Origin: Paraburkholderia unamae
GTDB taxonomy: Bacteria > Pseudomonadota > Gammaproteobacteria > Burkholderiales > Burkholderiaceae
NCBI RefSeq assembly: GCF_003268775.1
Contig: NZ_QLSU01000008.1
Span: 186,001-250,000, forward strand
Direction of reading: 5' to 3'
Length of the DNA: 64,000 nucleotides
Positions 31,928 to 39,776 of this stretch are shown here, piece by piece; the first letter of the stretch is position 1, and every line of letters starts with the position of its first letter. Made by a program: the position numbers and the translations under genes. The notes beneath the pieces were generated by a model, which saw only the letters and a list, made by a program, of their open reading frames with translations, was not told the origin of the DNA and ran no database searches.

Positions 31928-32253
31928 GAACACTGCTCCGCCGCGCCGCCCCGTGCGGCCTTCTCGCGGCGCCTGAGCGCCGTGCGCAGCGTTGCGTGCT
32001 GCACGAGCTTCTCGCTGGTGGCATGTCCGGCCGCGCCGCGAATGCGCATCGCCGTGCGCGGCAGCAACCCGTTATGGCGGCTGTGCGCCCACGCCCGCGC
32101 GGCGAACCAGCCCACAACGGTCCAGCCCAGCAGGACATTGACCAGCGTGATGGCGAACGCGTCGCGGTGATTGCGCGCGTCGGCTTCGATTGACGGAATC
32201 AGATACAGGGTCAAGGCGGCGATGACCGCGGCCCCTTCGAGAATTTGCAGCAT
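31924..32253 (-). CDS. Superinfection-immunity-type membrane protein
   Basis: A 109-residue protein with two N-terminal transmembrane helices: MLQILEGAAVIAALTLYLIPSIEADARNH and FAITLVNVLLGWTVVGWFAARAWAHSR. The LxNxLLGWTxxGWxxALxWA segment is the hallmark of the family named for T4 Imm, though chromosomal copies are widespread and rarely tested. The C-terminal ~45 residues are basic and cytosolic, longer than in minimal members. It is followed by a lipoprotein whose start overlaps its stop. No phage genes are nearby. Confidence 0.75.
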   Translation of the reverse strand: MLQILEGAAVIAALTLYLIPSIEADARNHRDAFAITLVNVLLGWTVVGWFAARAWAHSRHNGLLPRTAMRIRGAAGHATSEKLVQHATLRTALRRREKAARGGAAEQCS

Positions 32254-32465
32254 TGCAGGTCCTCATGCTCGGGCGCTGCGATCATCGCAGCGGCATAAGG
32301 ACACAGTTTAGGATCGTTCTATCGAAAATCTATGCCAATAGAACGAATTCTCTGTTGCCGCAATATGGACAATCCGCGCAGGTGCAGAAGGACGGCCAAA
32401 GTCATCCGACCCCAGGCCGTGCATGACGGGGCGGCGGCATGCTGCGCGCCGCCCTCAAAGGTGGC

Positions 32466-33776
32466 TCAGGCGGGCACGCCCTCAATCGTGCGTCCGGAGC
32501 GTCCCCACGCAACGAGCGCGCCGAAGCCCAGCACCGCGAGGCAGACGATCGGCACGATCATCGGCCCGAATGCGCTGCCGGTGACCTTGCCCGCGAACGG
32601 CATGAGATTCTGGCCGAAGAAGCCGCCGAGATTGCCGATCGAGTTGATCGCCGCGACGCTCGCCGCCGCCCGCGCGCCCGTGAAGTAACGCGGCGGCATC
32701 GACCAGAAGCACGGATACAGCAGCGGAATGCACGCGCCGCCAAACACGAGCGCGAGAAAGCGCAGCGGCGTGGAAGGCAACGTGAGGCTCAGCAGGAAAG
32801 CGAGCGTGCCGAGCGCGGCCACGATCGCCATCGCGCGAAGAATGCTCTTGGCGCGGCGCAGTTTCGAGGGCAGGTAGAGCAGCAGCAGCACGGCCAGCGC
32901 CCACGGCAACATGCTCAGCAGCCCGTTCATGCTGCTCGACACGCCGAACGACTTCACGAGCGTAGGCAGCCAGTAGGTTACGCCGTAGAGCGACGTGGAC
33001 ATCAGCATGTAGGTCGCGGCGAACAGCATCACGCGCGGGTCGAGCAGCGCCTTCCAGGGTTGCGAGTGTTCCGCGTGCTCGGGCTTTTCGCGTTCCAGCG
33101 CGGCGGCGACGACCTGCTTTTCGCGCTCGTTGAGAAAGCGCGCTTCCTGGTACGAAGCCGGCAGCAGCCGGAACACGATCAGGCCGACCAGCACAGCAGG
33201 AAGGCCGGTGGCGATGAACACCCACTGCCAGCCCGCCAGGCCCAATGTGCCGTCGAGACTCAACAGCCAGCCGCCCACCAGCGAGCCCAGCATGTTCGCC
33301 AGCGCGCTGCCGAGCGTGAAGATGCCGAGCACGCGCGCGCGGTAGCTTTGCGGAAACCACAGCGTGAGGTAGTAGATCACGCCGGGATAGAAGCCCGCTT
33401 CGGCCACGCCCAGTGCGAGGCGCAGGCCGCAGAACACCTGCATCGAGGTCGTGAAGCCCATCAGCACCGTGATCACGCCCCACGTGAGCATGATGCGCGC
33501 GAGCCACACGCGCGCGCCGAAGCGGTGCAGCGCGAGCGTGCTCGGCACTTCGAACAGCAGATAGCTGATGAAGAACAGCGAGGACGCGAGGCCGAACGCG
33601 GCTTCGGTCATATGCAGGCTATGCACCATCTGAAGCTTGGCGAAGCCGACGTTCTGCCGGTCGATGAAGGAGATCAGAAACATCACGACGAGGATCGGCA
33701 TCAGGCGTCGCGCGATCTTCGACATGATGTGCCGCTCTTCGGCGGACTGCGTGTCAAGCGTTGAATCCGTGTTCAC
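32466..33776 (-). CDS. MFS transporter, ACS family
   Basis: A 436-residue twelve-helix importer: LVVMFLISFIDRQNVGFAKLQMVHSLHM, SYLLFEVPSTLALHRFGARVWLARIMLTWG, LRLALGVAEAGFYPGVIYYLTLWFP and FWSMPPRYFTGARAAASVAAINSIGNLGGFFGQN. It belongs to the organic-anion ACS family. Start is GTG at 33776, with AGGAGA seven bases upstream on the minus strand. It lies 31 bp after the substrate-binding-protein gene and is cotranscribed with it, an unusual pairing because MFS carriers do not need a binding protein. The 212 bases upstream of its stop hold no gene. Confidence 0.9.
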   Translation of the reverse strand: MNTDSTLDTQSAEERHIMSKIARRLMPILVVMFLISFIDRQNVGFAKLQMVHSLHMTEAAFGLASSLFFISYLLFEVPSTLALHRFGARVWLARIMLTWGVITVLMGFTTSMQVFCGLRLALGVAEAGFYPGVIYYLTLWFPQSYRARVLGIFTLGSALANMLGSLVGGWLLSLDGTLGLAGWQWVFIATGLPAVLVGLIVFRLLPASYQEARFLNEREKQVVAAALEREKPEHAEHSQPWKALLDPRVMLFAATYMLMSTSLYGVTYWLPTLVKSFGVSSSMNGLLSMLPWALAVLLLLYLPSKLRRAKSILRAMAIVAALGTLAFLLSLTLPSTPLRFLALVFGGACIPLLYPCFWSMPPRYFTGARAAASVAAINSIGNLGGFFGQNLMPFAGKVTGSAFGPMIVPIVCLAVLGFGALVAWGRSGRTIEGVPA

Positions 33777-33807
33777 TACGTTCTCCTGCGTTTACTTGTT
33801 GTGTTCT

Positions 33808-34851
33808 TTACGAAGGCCGGAAGTCGCCGAGCATGGGCACGAACATGTCGCTCCATGCGCGCGGCTTCGCCTTGATCGTGCCGACCATGTACAGAAAGTC
33901 GACGTACTCCATCAACTGCTCGGGCCAGACCGAAAAGCGCGACTCGGGCGCGGACAGTGTCTGCACCACGTGTTCGCGCGAGACGCCGAAATCCGACGCG
34001 GCGACGTAAATCGCCGCCGCGGCCTCGCGGTCGCGCGCGATCATGCGGTTCGCCTCGTCCAGCGCGCCGAGAAAGGCCCTGGCCAGCGCCGGTTCGGCGT
34101 CGACAACGCGCTTGGGCGCGAACACCACGTCGAGCGTAAGCGGCCCGAGCACGTCGCTCGAATTGACGACGCGATGAATGCCGGGTTGTTGCAATTCGAG
34201 TGTCGAGAACGGCGGCGACGCGAAATGCGCGGTGATGCCGCCCTCGCGCCGCATCAGCGCTTGCATGGCCTGCGGATGCGGCATGCCCACCGTGATCGAG
34301 TCGAGCTGCGCGAAATGCTGCGGGCCGAGCAGGCGGCTCGCGACCATCTGCAACACGACGGCCGAAAGCGAGGTGCGAATGCCGGGCACCGCGATGCGGT
34401 CGGCGGGCGTGAAATCGTGCAGCGTCGCGATCTGCGGCCGGTTCGTATTGAGCGAGAGCGAGGTGGTGGAAAGGCCGCTGATGCCGATCACCTCGACGTT
34501 CGGAATGCCGCGCGCCCGCGCCCACAGTTCGATAAAGCCGGGCGCGCCAACGGCAGCGAAGTCGAGCGTGCCCGCCATCATGGCGTCGTCGACCGAGTTG
34601 CCGCCGTCGAGCATCACCCACTCCACGCTCACGCCGCTCAGCCCCTGGCGGGCCGCGTGCCGCTCGAACAGGCGCGCCTTCTCCATCACGAGCAGCGGCA
34701 GATACAGCAGGCCGTAGCCCTTCGAAATGCGCACGGTGCGCGGATTCGACCGCACGAAAGCGGGCGCGATCGCCAGTGCCGCGCCAAGCCCCGCGGCCGC
34801 GACGAGCGCGCGCCGCCGCGCCGAAGGCCGCGGTGACGACTTCATGCGCAT
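33808..34851 (-). CDS. Orphan periplasmic substrate-binding protein (NMT1/SsuA-like)
   Basis: A 347-residue binding protein. The N-terminus MRMKSSPRPSARRRALVAAAGLGAALAIAPAFVRS has an RRxxL-type twin-arginine-like motif before the hydrophobic stretch. Mature features match ABC binding proteins for sulfonates, nitrate or thiamine precursors: ISKGYGLLYLPLLVMEKARLFERHAARQGL, VEWVMLDGGNSVDDAMMAGTLDFAAVGAPGFIELWARARG, and HFASPPFSTLELQQPG. No permease or ATPase gene is nearby. It is divergent from a two-component system and cotranscribed with an MFS gene, so it may serve as a sensor partner rather than a transporter part. AAAGGAGAC precedes the ATG at 34851. Confidence 0.87.
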   Translation of the reverse strand: MRMKSSPRPSARRRALVAAAGLGAALAIAPAFVRSNPRTVRISKGYGLLYLPLLVMEKARLFERHAARQGLSGVSVEWVMLDGGNSVDDAMMAGTLDFAAVGAPGFIELWARARGIPNVEVIGISGLSTTSLSLNTNRPQIATLHDFTPADRIAVPGIRTSLSAVVLQMVASRLLGPQHFAQLDSITVGMPHPQAMQALMRREGGITAHFASPPFSTLELQQPGIHRVVNSSDVLGPLTLDVVFAPKRVVDAEPALARAFLGALDEANRMIARDREAAAAIYVAASDFGVSREHVVQTLSAPESRFSVWPEQLMEYVDFLYMVGTIKAKPRAWSDMFVPMLGDFRPS

Positions 34852-34925
34852 CTTGCCGTCTCCTTTCGTTCGTGTCGTAATCACGTCGCTGCATCTTCCA
34901 TGGTTCGCGAGATTACCGGGCGAGT

Positions 34926-34944
34926 CTGAGAAAATGCTGAGAAA
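34926..34944. promoter_or_regulatory. Direct repeat, probable response-regulator box
   Basis: CTGAGAAA occurs at 34926-34933 and again at 34937-34944, exactly 11 bp apart (TTTCTCAGCATTTTCTCAG on the minus strand). Direct repeats at one helical turn are the binding pattern of OmpR/PhoB-family dimers. The element lies between the divergent binding-protein (34851) and response-regulator (35011) genes. Confidence 0.65.
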
Positions 34945-35010
34945 GTCCCCTTGGCGGGCCTCGGGAAAACCCGCAATCGAACCCATGAAGAACTCGGCAG
35001 GAACGGCAAC

Positions 35011-35676
35011 ATGCGCATTCTGGTGGTGGAAGACGACGCGGAAATCGGCGCGGCGGTTCGCGGGCGGCTCACGCGCCTCGGGCACGCCGTGGACCTCGAA
35101 GCGAGCGGTGCGACCGCCAACAGCCTGCTGGGCGTCGAGCGCTTCGACCTCGTGGTGCTGGACGTGATGCTGCCGGGCATGGACGGCTTCGCGATCCTGC
35201 GCAACCTGCGCGCGGCGGGCAGCACGACCCCGGTGCTGCTCCTCACGGCGCGCTCCGCGATCGACGACCGCGTGAGCGGCTTTGGTCTGGGCGCCGACGA
35301 CTACCTCGTCAAGCCATTCGATTACCGCGAGCTGGAAGCGCGCGTGCAGGCGCTCCTGCGCCGCAACAGCGGGCACGCCAACGATGTGGTGAAGCTGGGC
35401 GGCCTTACGATCGACCGCAGCAGCCGCCTCGCCGAACTCGACGGCAAACCGCTCTCGCTCTCGCGCCAGGAGTTCGCGCTGCTCGAAATCCTCGCCAGCC
35501 GCCCGCAGCGCATCTTCCCGAAAGAGGAGTTGCTGAACCAGTTGTTCAGCTACGGCAACGAGCCGAGCGCGAACGCCGTCGAACAATATGTCACGCGCGT
35601 GCGCAAGAAGCTGCAAGGCAGTTCCGTCGAGATTCGCACGGCGCGCGGCATGGGATATCAAATTGCCGCGCTTTGA
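35011..35676 (+). CDS. OmpR-family response regulator, TctD/QseB-like
   Basis: A 221-residue response regulator. Receiver domain 1-115: acidic pair EDD (7-9), phospho-acceptor Asp51 in LVVLDVMLPGMDG, Thr/Ser in LLLTARSA and Lys in LVKPFDYREL. Winged-helix domain from about 125: LSLSRQEFALLEILASRPQRIFPKEELLNQLFSYGNEPSANAVEQYVTRVRKKL. ATG at 35011 gives the canonical MRILVVEDD start with AGGAA upstream; earlier in-frame codons are rejected. It overlaps the kinase gene. Likely target: the direct repeat at 34926-34944 and thus its own operon and the divergent binding-protein/MFS genes. Confidence 0.93.
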   Translation: MRILVVEDDAEIGAAVRGRLTRLGHAVDLEASGATANSLLGVERFDLVVLDVMLPGMDGFAILRNLRAAGSTTPVLLLTARSAIDDRVSGFGLGADDYLVKPFDYRELEARVQALLRRNSGHANDVVKLGGLTIDRSSRLAELDGKPLSLSRQEFALLEILASRPQRIFPKEELLNQLFSYGNEPSANAVEQYVTRVRKKLQGSSVEIRTARGMGYQIAAL

Positions 35677-37096
35677 CTGGTTCCCGAAAACGTTGCTCGG
35701 CCGCACGCTGCTGTTCGTCGCGCTGGTCGTGGCAACGGGCGCGGCGGCGCTCGCGGGCATCGCGCGCTATTACGCGGGCGTCGCCTCCGAGCGCGCCTAT
35801 GACCAGCTCCTTGCGGGCGCAACCATCCAGGTCGCCGAAAACCTCTACGTGCAGGGCGGCGTGCTCGCGCTGAACCCACCCGTGGCCGCCTTGTCGTCAC
35901 TCTCGCGCTACGACCTCGTCTACTACCGCGTGGTCGATGCGCGCGGCGTCGTGGTGGCGGGCTACGGCGACCTTCCTGGTCCCTCGAACGCCCTCGCCGC
36001 GCGTCAGGGGCCTGCGTTCGCGAACGGCCGCTACCAGGGCGAGCGCGTGCGCACGGCGACCATCGGCCGCTACATGTCCGACGCCCACCCGCCCGGCTGG
36101 GCCATGGTGACGGTCGCGCAAACCACGCACGCGCGCCAGCAACTGACCAACGACATGAGCTTCAAGGTGTGGACGCTCATTCTGCTGATGAGCGTGCTCG
36201 CCATCGGCGCGAGCGGCCTGGCGATCCGGCGCGGCCTGCGCCCGCTTGCGCAGATCGAGCAGATCATCGCCGCGCGCGACCCCGCCGACCTGCGGCCCGT
36301 GGCGCATGACACGCCCAGCGAGATCAACGCGCTGATTGGCGCCATCAACGGCCTGATCAGCCGCCTCGCGGAGCGCATGACGGCCATGCAGCGCTTTATC
36401 GCCGACGCCGCGCACCAGATGCGCACGCCGATCGCACGCCTCGACGCGCAGATCGAACTGCTCAGCACGGAGTCCGATCCCACGCGCCACGCGGCGCGCC
36501 TCGAAGCGTTGCGCACGACCTGCTCCGACGTCGGGCGCCTCACGGGCCAGTTGCTCAACCACGCCATGGTGATTCATCGCACGGAGGTCGTGCCGCTGCA
36601 ACCGGTCGATCTCGCGAAGCTGACTAAGGAAGTGCTCGGCCGCACGATACCGCTTGCCGACGAACGCGACGTGAATGTGGCGTTCGAGAGCAGCGCGCCG
36701 CAAGTATGGATTGCGGGCGACCCCGTGAGCTTGCAGGAAGCGCTCTCGAACGTGCTGCACAATGCGCTGCTGCACGGCAAGGCCGACGAGATCGTCGTCA
36801 CTGTCGTCACCCCCGACGCCGCGCGCGACACCGTCACCCTCACCGTGACCGACAACGGCCAGGGCATGCCCCGTGAACATTGGGAAGCGGCGCTGCGTCC
36901 GTTCGAGCGCCTCGCGCAGGAAGGCGCGGAGCGGCCCACGGGCTCCGGCCTCGGACTCGCGATCGTGCAGGCCGTGATGAAGGCGCACGGCGGCAGCGTG
37001 GGTTTTGCGTTTCCCGCACGCGGCGGGTTTGCCGTGGTGCTGACGTTTCCCCGCGCGACCGCTACGGGCGAGGACGCGCGGGCTACGACACCGTGA
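35663..37096 (+). CDS. Sensor histidine kinase, TctE-like (2CSK_N sensor domain)
   Basis: About 477 residues from a proposed TTG start at 35663 that overlaps the regulator stop. Order: TM1 (TLLGRTLLFVALVVATGAAALAG), a periplasmic domain RYYAGVASERAYDQLLAGATIQVAENLYVQGG...DLVYYRVVDARGVVVAGYGDLPGP typical of TctE-type kinases that sense organic acids with a binding-protein partner, TM2 (VWTLILLMSVLAIGASGLAI), HAMP-like linker, DHp box IADAAHQMRTPIARLDAQIE (His), and an ATPase with N box EALSNVLHNALLHG, DNGQGMP and GSGLGLAIVQAVMKAHGG. The TTG start is uncertain: no ATG or GTG suits better. Its 3' end overlaps the convergent isomerase gene by 14 bp. Confidence 0.88.
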   Translation: MPRFDWFPKTLLGRTLLFVALVVATGAAALAGIARYYAGVASERAYDQLLAGATIQVAENLYVQGGVLALNPPVAALSSLSRYDLVYYRVVDARGVVVAGYGDLPGPSNALAARQGPAFANGRYQGERVRTATIGRYMSDAHPPGWAMVTVAQTTHARQQLTNDMSFKVWTLILLMSVLAIGASGLAIRRGLRPLAQIEQIIAARDPADLRPVAHDTPSEINALIGAINGLISRLAERMTAMQRFIADAAHQMRTPIARLDAQIELLSTESDPTRHAARLEALRTTCSDVGRLTGQLLNHAMVIHRTEVVPLQPVDLAKLTKEVLGRTIPLADERDVNVAFESSAPQVWIAGDPVSLQEALSNVLHNALLHGKADEIVVTVVTPDAARDTVTLTVTDNGQGMPREHWEAALRPFERLAQEGAERPTGSGLGLAIVQAVMKAHGGSVGFAFPARGGFAVVLTFPRATATGEDARATTP

Positions 37097-37859
37097 ATGC
37101 CTCGCGAAAGCGCCGCAGCGCGAGTTCGTCGTCGCCGCTTGCCCAGCCTTCCAGACCTATCGTGCCGCGATAGTCCAGCGCGGCAAGCGCGCGCGCGATC
37201 GCGGGGTAGTTGATCTCTCCGGTGCCCGGCTCCTTGCGGCCCGGCACGTCGGCCACCTGAATCTCGCCGATATAGGGCGCCGCGCGGCGCACGAGTTCGA
37301 TCAGGTTGCCCTCGCCGATCTGGGCGTGATAGAGATCGAGATTCAGGCGCAGATGCGGGCTGTCGATCGCCTTCACGAGCGCGAGCGTGTCGGCGGCGCG
37401 CGCGAACGGCACGCCCGGATGGTCCACCTCGGTATTGAGATTCTCCAGACAAAACACCACGTCGTGCTGTGCGCCCAGCACGGCGATGCGCGCGAGCGTC
37501 GCGTGCGCGGCCAGCCACATCTCGCCGCTCACGACCGGCACCGGCGTGACCGGCAAGCCCTTCGCGTCGAGCCCCGTGCCGTGCAGATTCAGGCGCGGGC
37601 AAGCGAGGCGCTTCGCGGTTTCGATGGACTGTGCCGCCGTGCGCAACAGCGCGTCGGCGCCGCGCGCGGTGATGAGGTCGCCTTCGACATAGCCCGTCAT
37701 CGACGAAAAACGCGCGCCCGTGCGAGCGAGCGCGCCGATATCGTGCCGGGTCCAGTCCCAGATCTCGACATCGAATCCCAGCGCGCTGATACGCCGGATT
37801 CGCTCGACAACGGGCAGGTCACGAAAAATCATTTCCGCGCATACGGCAAGATTGAACAT
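37083..37859 (-). CDS. Hydroxypyruvate-isomerase-like TIM-barrel protein
   Basis: A 258-residue protein of the xylose-isomerase-like AP-endonuclease-2 fold. Pattern: MFNLAVCAEMIFRDLPVVERIRRISALGFDVEIWDW, RLNLHGTG, FCLENLNTEVDHPGVPF (Glu metal ligand), LRLNLDLYHAQIGEGNLIELV (Asp/His ligands) and IGLEGWASGDDELALRRF. This fits Hyi/OtnI-type isomerases that interconvert hydroxypyruvate and tartronate semialdehyde or related 2-oxo sugars acids. The 3' end overlaps that of the kinase gene (convergent). A palindrome lies 111-125 bp upstream of its start, next to the divergent winged-helix/binding fusion. Confidence 0.82.
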   Translation of the reverse strand: MFNLAVCAEMIFRDLPVVERIRRISALGFDVEIWDWTRHDIGALARTGARFSSMTGYVEGDLITARGADALLRTAAQSIETAKRLACPRLNLHGTGLDAKGLPVTPVPVVSGEMWLAAHATLARIAVLGAQHDVVFCLENLNTEVDHPGVPFARAADTLALVKAIDSPHLRLNLDLYHAQIGEGNLIELVRRAAPYIGEIQVADVPGRKEPGTGEINYPAIARALAALDYRGTIGLEGWASGDDELALRRFREAFTVS

Positions 37860-37969
37860 GTGTATTCCTTAGCAATTCCGCTGAGGTTGAAAGGGCAGGT
37901 CGCCATGCACGGAAATCTTAGAGCCGATCCGCAGCGCCGCCATTCGGGCAAAACGTTCATTATGGTTAT

Positions 37970-37984
37970 ATGCTTTAAAAGCAT
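37970..37984. promoter_or_regulatory. Palindrome in the divergent isomerase/fusion-regulator region
   Basis: ATGCTTTAAAAGCAT has perfect 7-bp arms around one central base and is A+T-rich against a G+C-rich background. It lies between the isomerase gene (start 37859, minus) and the winged-helix/solute-binding fusion gene (start 38085, plus). It is a natural candidate operator for the fusion protein. Confidence 0.5.
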
Positions 37985-38084
37985 CCACTTGCGACGATGA
38001 AAAGCGCACCCGGCCCTCTTACGAGCGGCGGCGGCTCTCTGCTAGACTCGACTCGGGCCCATCCACGAGCAGGAGTGCCGAAAC

Positions 38085-39776
38085 ATGCATGCGCGCGACC
38101 GCTACGCGGCGATCGCTGTCATCGACAGGCTTTCGCAGCTATTACGGACCGAATTCGGCGACACCGCGCACGAAAGCTGGCCGATTCTGAGCACGGTGCT
38201 GCAAAATCATCTGGGCAAACGCCAAACCACGATCACCTCGCTGGCCGACAGCTCCGGCTTGCCGCGCACCACGGCGCGCCGCATCATCTTCGCGCTCAAG
38301 GCGAAAGGCCTCCTCAAGTTCAAGCCGATCTCGGCGGCCCACAACCGCGAGCACGTCATGCCCTCCGAGCGGCTGCTCGAACATCTGGACAGTCTCACCG
38401 GGCAAACGATCAATCTGCTGATCAGCGCCGTCGATGCGCGCGCGGTCGATCACTTCGACGCCAGGAGTCTCGCCGCTCCGGTGGAGATCGCGTGGCCGCG
38501 CCCTGCGGCGGCGGGCTTCAACGGCAATGTCGACCTCACGCTGCTCGCCTATGCCGATCCGGTTTTCGACATCCTCAAGCACAACCGCACGGATATCGAG
38601 CGCTTCCTCGGCATGCGCGTGAGTATCGCGACCTATCCGCAGGACACGTACCGCGCGGTGCTGGACGATGCGCTTGCGAGCGCTGCGCAGCGCGACGCCC
38701 ATGCACCGCTCGTCGTGGCCATACCGTTCCCGTGGCTCGGCGGCTTGAGCCGCCGCGAGCAGTTGCTCGATCTCCAGGCGTTACAAGCGGGCGGCGCCGT
38801 TTCCGGGGCCGACTTCTACGACGCCGTGTGGCAGGCCGGATGGAGCCGGGGCCATCTGTTTGGCATTCCGGTTCAGCCCACCGTGGACTTCCTCTGGTAT
38901 CGCAAGGATCTGTTCGACGCCGAAGGGCTGCAACCGCCGCGCACCTTCGAAGACGTGATTCACTGCGCGCGCCTGCTGCATCGCCCGAGCCGGGGGCGCT
39001 TCGGCATCACGTGGACGGCGGCGCCTGGCCTGCCGCTCGCGGAGATGTTCCTGCAAATTCTCGGCGCTCAGGGCGGCGTGCTGACGAGAGACGACGGGCT
39101 CGAACTGGATATGGCCGCATGCAGGAGCGTGATCGACTATCTGCGCGCGCTCATTCCCTACTCCCCGGGCAATCTGCGCGCCAATCACTGGGCGCGCAGC
39201 GTGCAGATCTTCGGCGGCGGCAATGCGGCCATGTGCTACCACTGGTCGAACCGCTACGGCACGCTGGACGGCCACAAGCTGCTGGAGATCGGCGCGAGCA
39301 TCGGGCTGCTCGAACACCCCACGATTCATGCGGACATGACGCCGGTGTCGCCGTTGGGCGGCGCGCTGCTCGCCATCCCTTCCGCCAGCAACGAAAGCGC
39401 GATACGCCTCGCGTGGCAAGCGGTCGAAACGCTGGGCTCCCCTGAGATGATGAAGTATTTCGTGTTGCACGGCGCGGCGGGCAACGCGCGCTACTCGGTG
39501 GCGGAGGACCGCTACGTGCTGCAACGCAATCGGGTGATCGGCGAGATCGACCGGCTCATGCGGGCGCAACACCCGCGCGAGGCGCACCACGTCCAGGCGT
39601 TTCCCTCGCCCGCGGTTTCGCAGTATCACGAACTGGTCGACGTGCTGAGCTCGCACCTCGAAGCCTTGCTCTTCAACGAAGAGGCCGACCTCGACGCAGG
39701 CGTCGCGAACCTCGTGGGCGCGTCAGGCGCAGGCCATCGCGCGGCCTCAAGCTCGCCTTCAAGCGCCGCTCAATGA
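38085..39776 (+). CDS. Winged-helix / extracellular solute-binding protein family 1 fusion
   Basis: A 563-residue protein with no signal peptide. Residues about 30-105 form a winged helix of MarR/IclR appearance: LGKRQTTITSLADSSGLPRTTARRIIFALKAKGLLKFKPISAAHNREHVMPSERL. Residues about 140-500 carry the pattern of family 1 (maltose-type) periplasmic binding proteins: VDLTLLAYADPVFDILK, GAVSGADFYDAVWQAGWSRGHLFGIPVQPTVDFLWYRKDLFDAEGLQPPRTFEDVIHCARLL and NAAMCYHWSNRYGTL. A binding-protein fold behind a DNA-binding domain suggests a one-component cytosolic sensor, analogous to LacI or to IclR-type proteins but with a different effector fold. AGGAG lies upstream of the ATG. It overlaps the convergent sotB-like gene by 7 bp. 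Confidence 0.83.
   Translation: MHARDRYAAIAVIDRLSQLLRTEFGDTAHESWPILSTVLQNHLGKRQTTITSLADSSGLPRTTARRIIFALKAKGLLKFKPISAAHNREHVMPSERLLEHLDSLTGQTINLLISAVDARAVDHFDARSLAAPVEIAWPRPAAAGFNGNVDLTLLAYADPVFDILKHNRTDIERFLGMRVSIATYPQDTYRAVLDDALASAAQRDAHAPLVVAIPFPWLGGLSRREQLLDLQALQAGGAVSGADFYDAVWQAGWSRGHLFGIPVQPTVDFLWYRKDLFDAEGLQPPRTFEDVIHCARLLHRPSRGRFGITWTAAPGLPLAEMFLQILGAQGGVLTRDDGLELDMAACRSVIDYLRALIPYSPGNLRANHWARSVQIFGGGNAAMCYHWSNRYGTLDGHKLLEIGASIGLLEHPTIHADMTPVSPLGGALLAIPSASNESAIRLAWQAVETLGSPEMMKYFVLHGAAGNARYSVAEDRYVLQRNRVIGEIDRLMRAQHPREAHHVQAFPSPAVSQYHELVDVLSSHLEALLFNEEADLDAGVANLVGASGAGHRAASSSPSSAAQ

Noticed and set aside
33808..35760. 650-codon minus-strand frame as one large binding protein
   Set aside because: The N-terminal 300 codons are antisense to the response regulator. 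The signal-like start and ribosome site at 34851 define the real gene.
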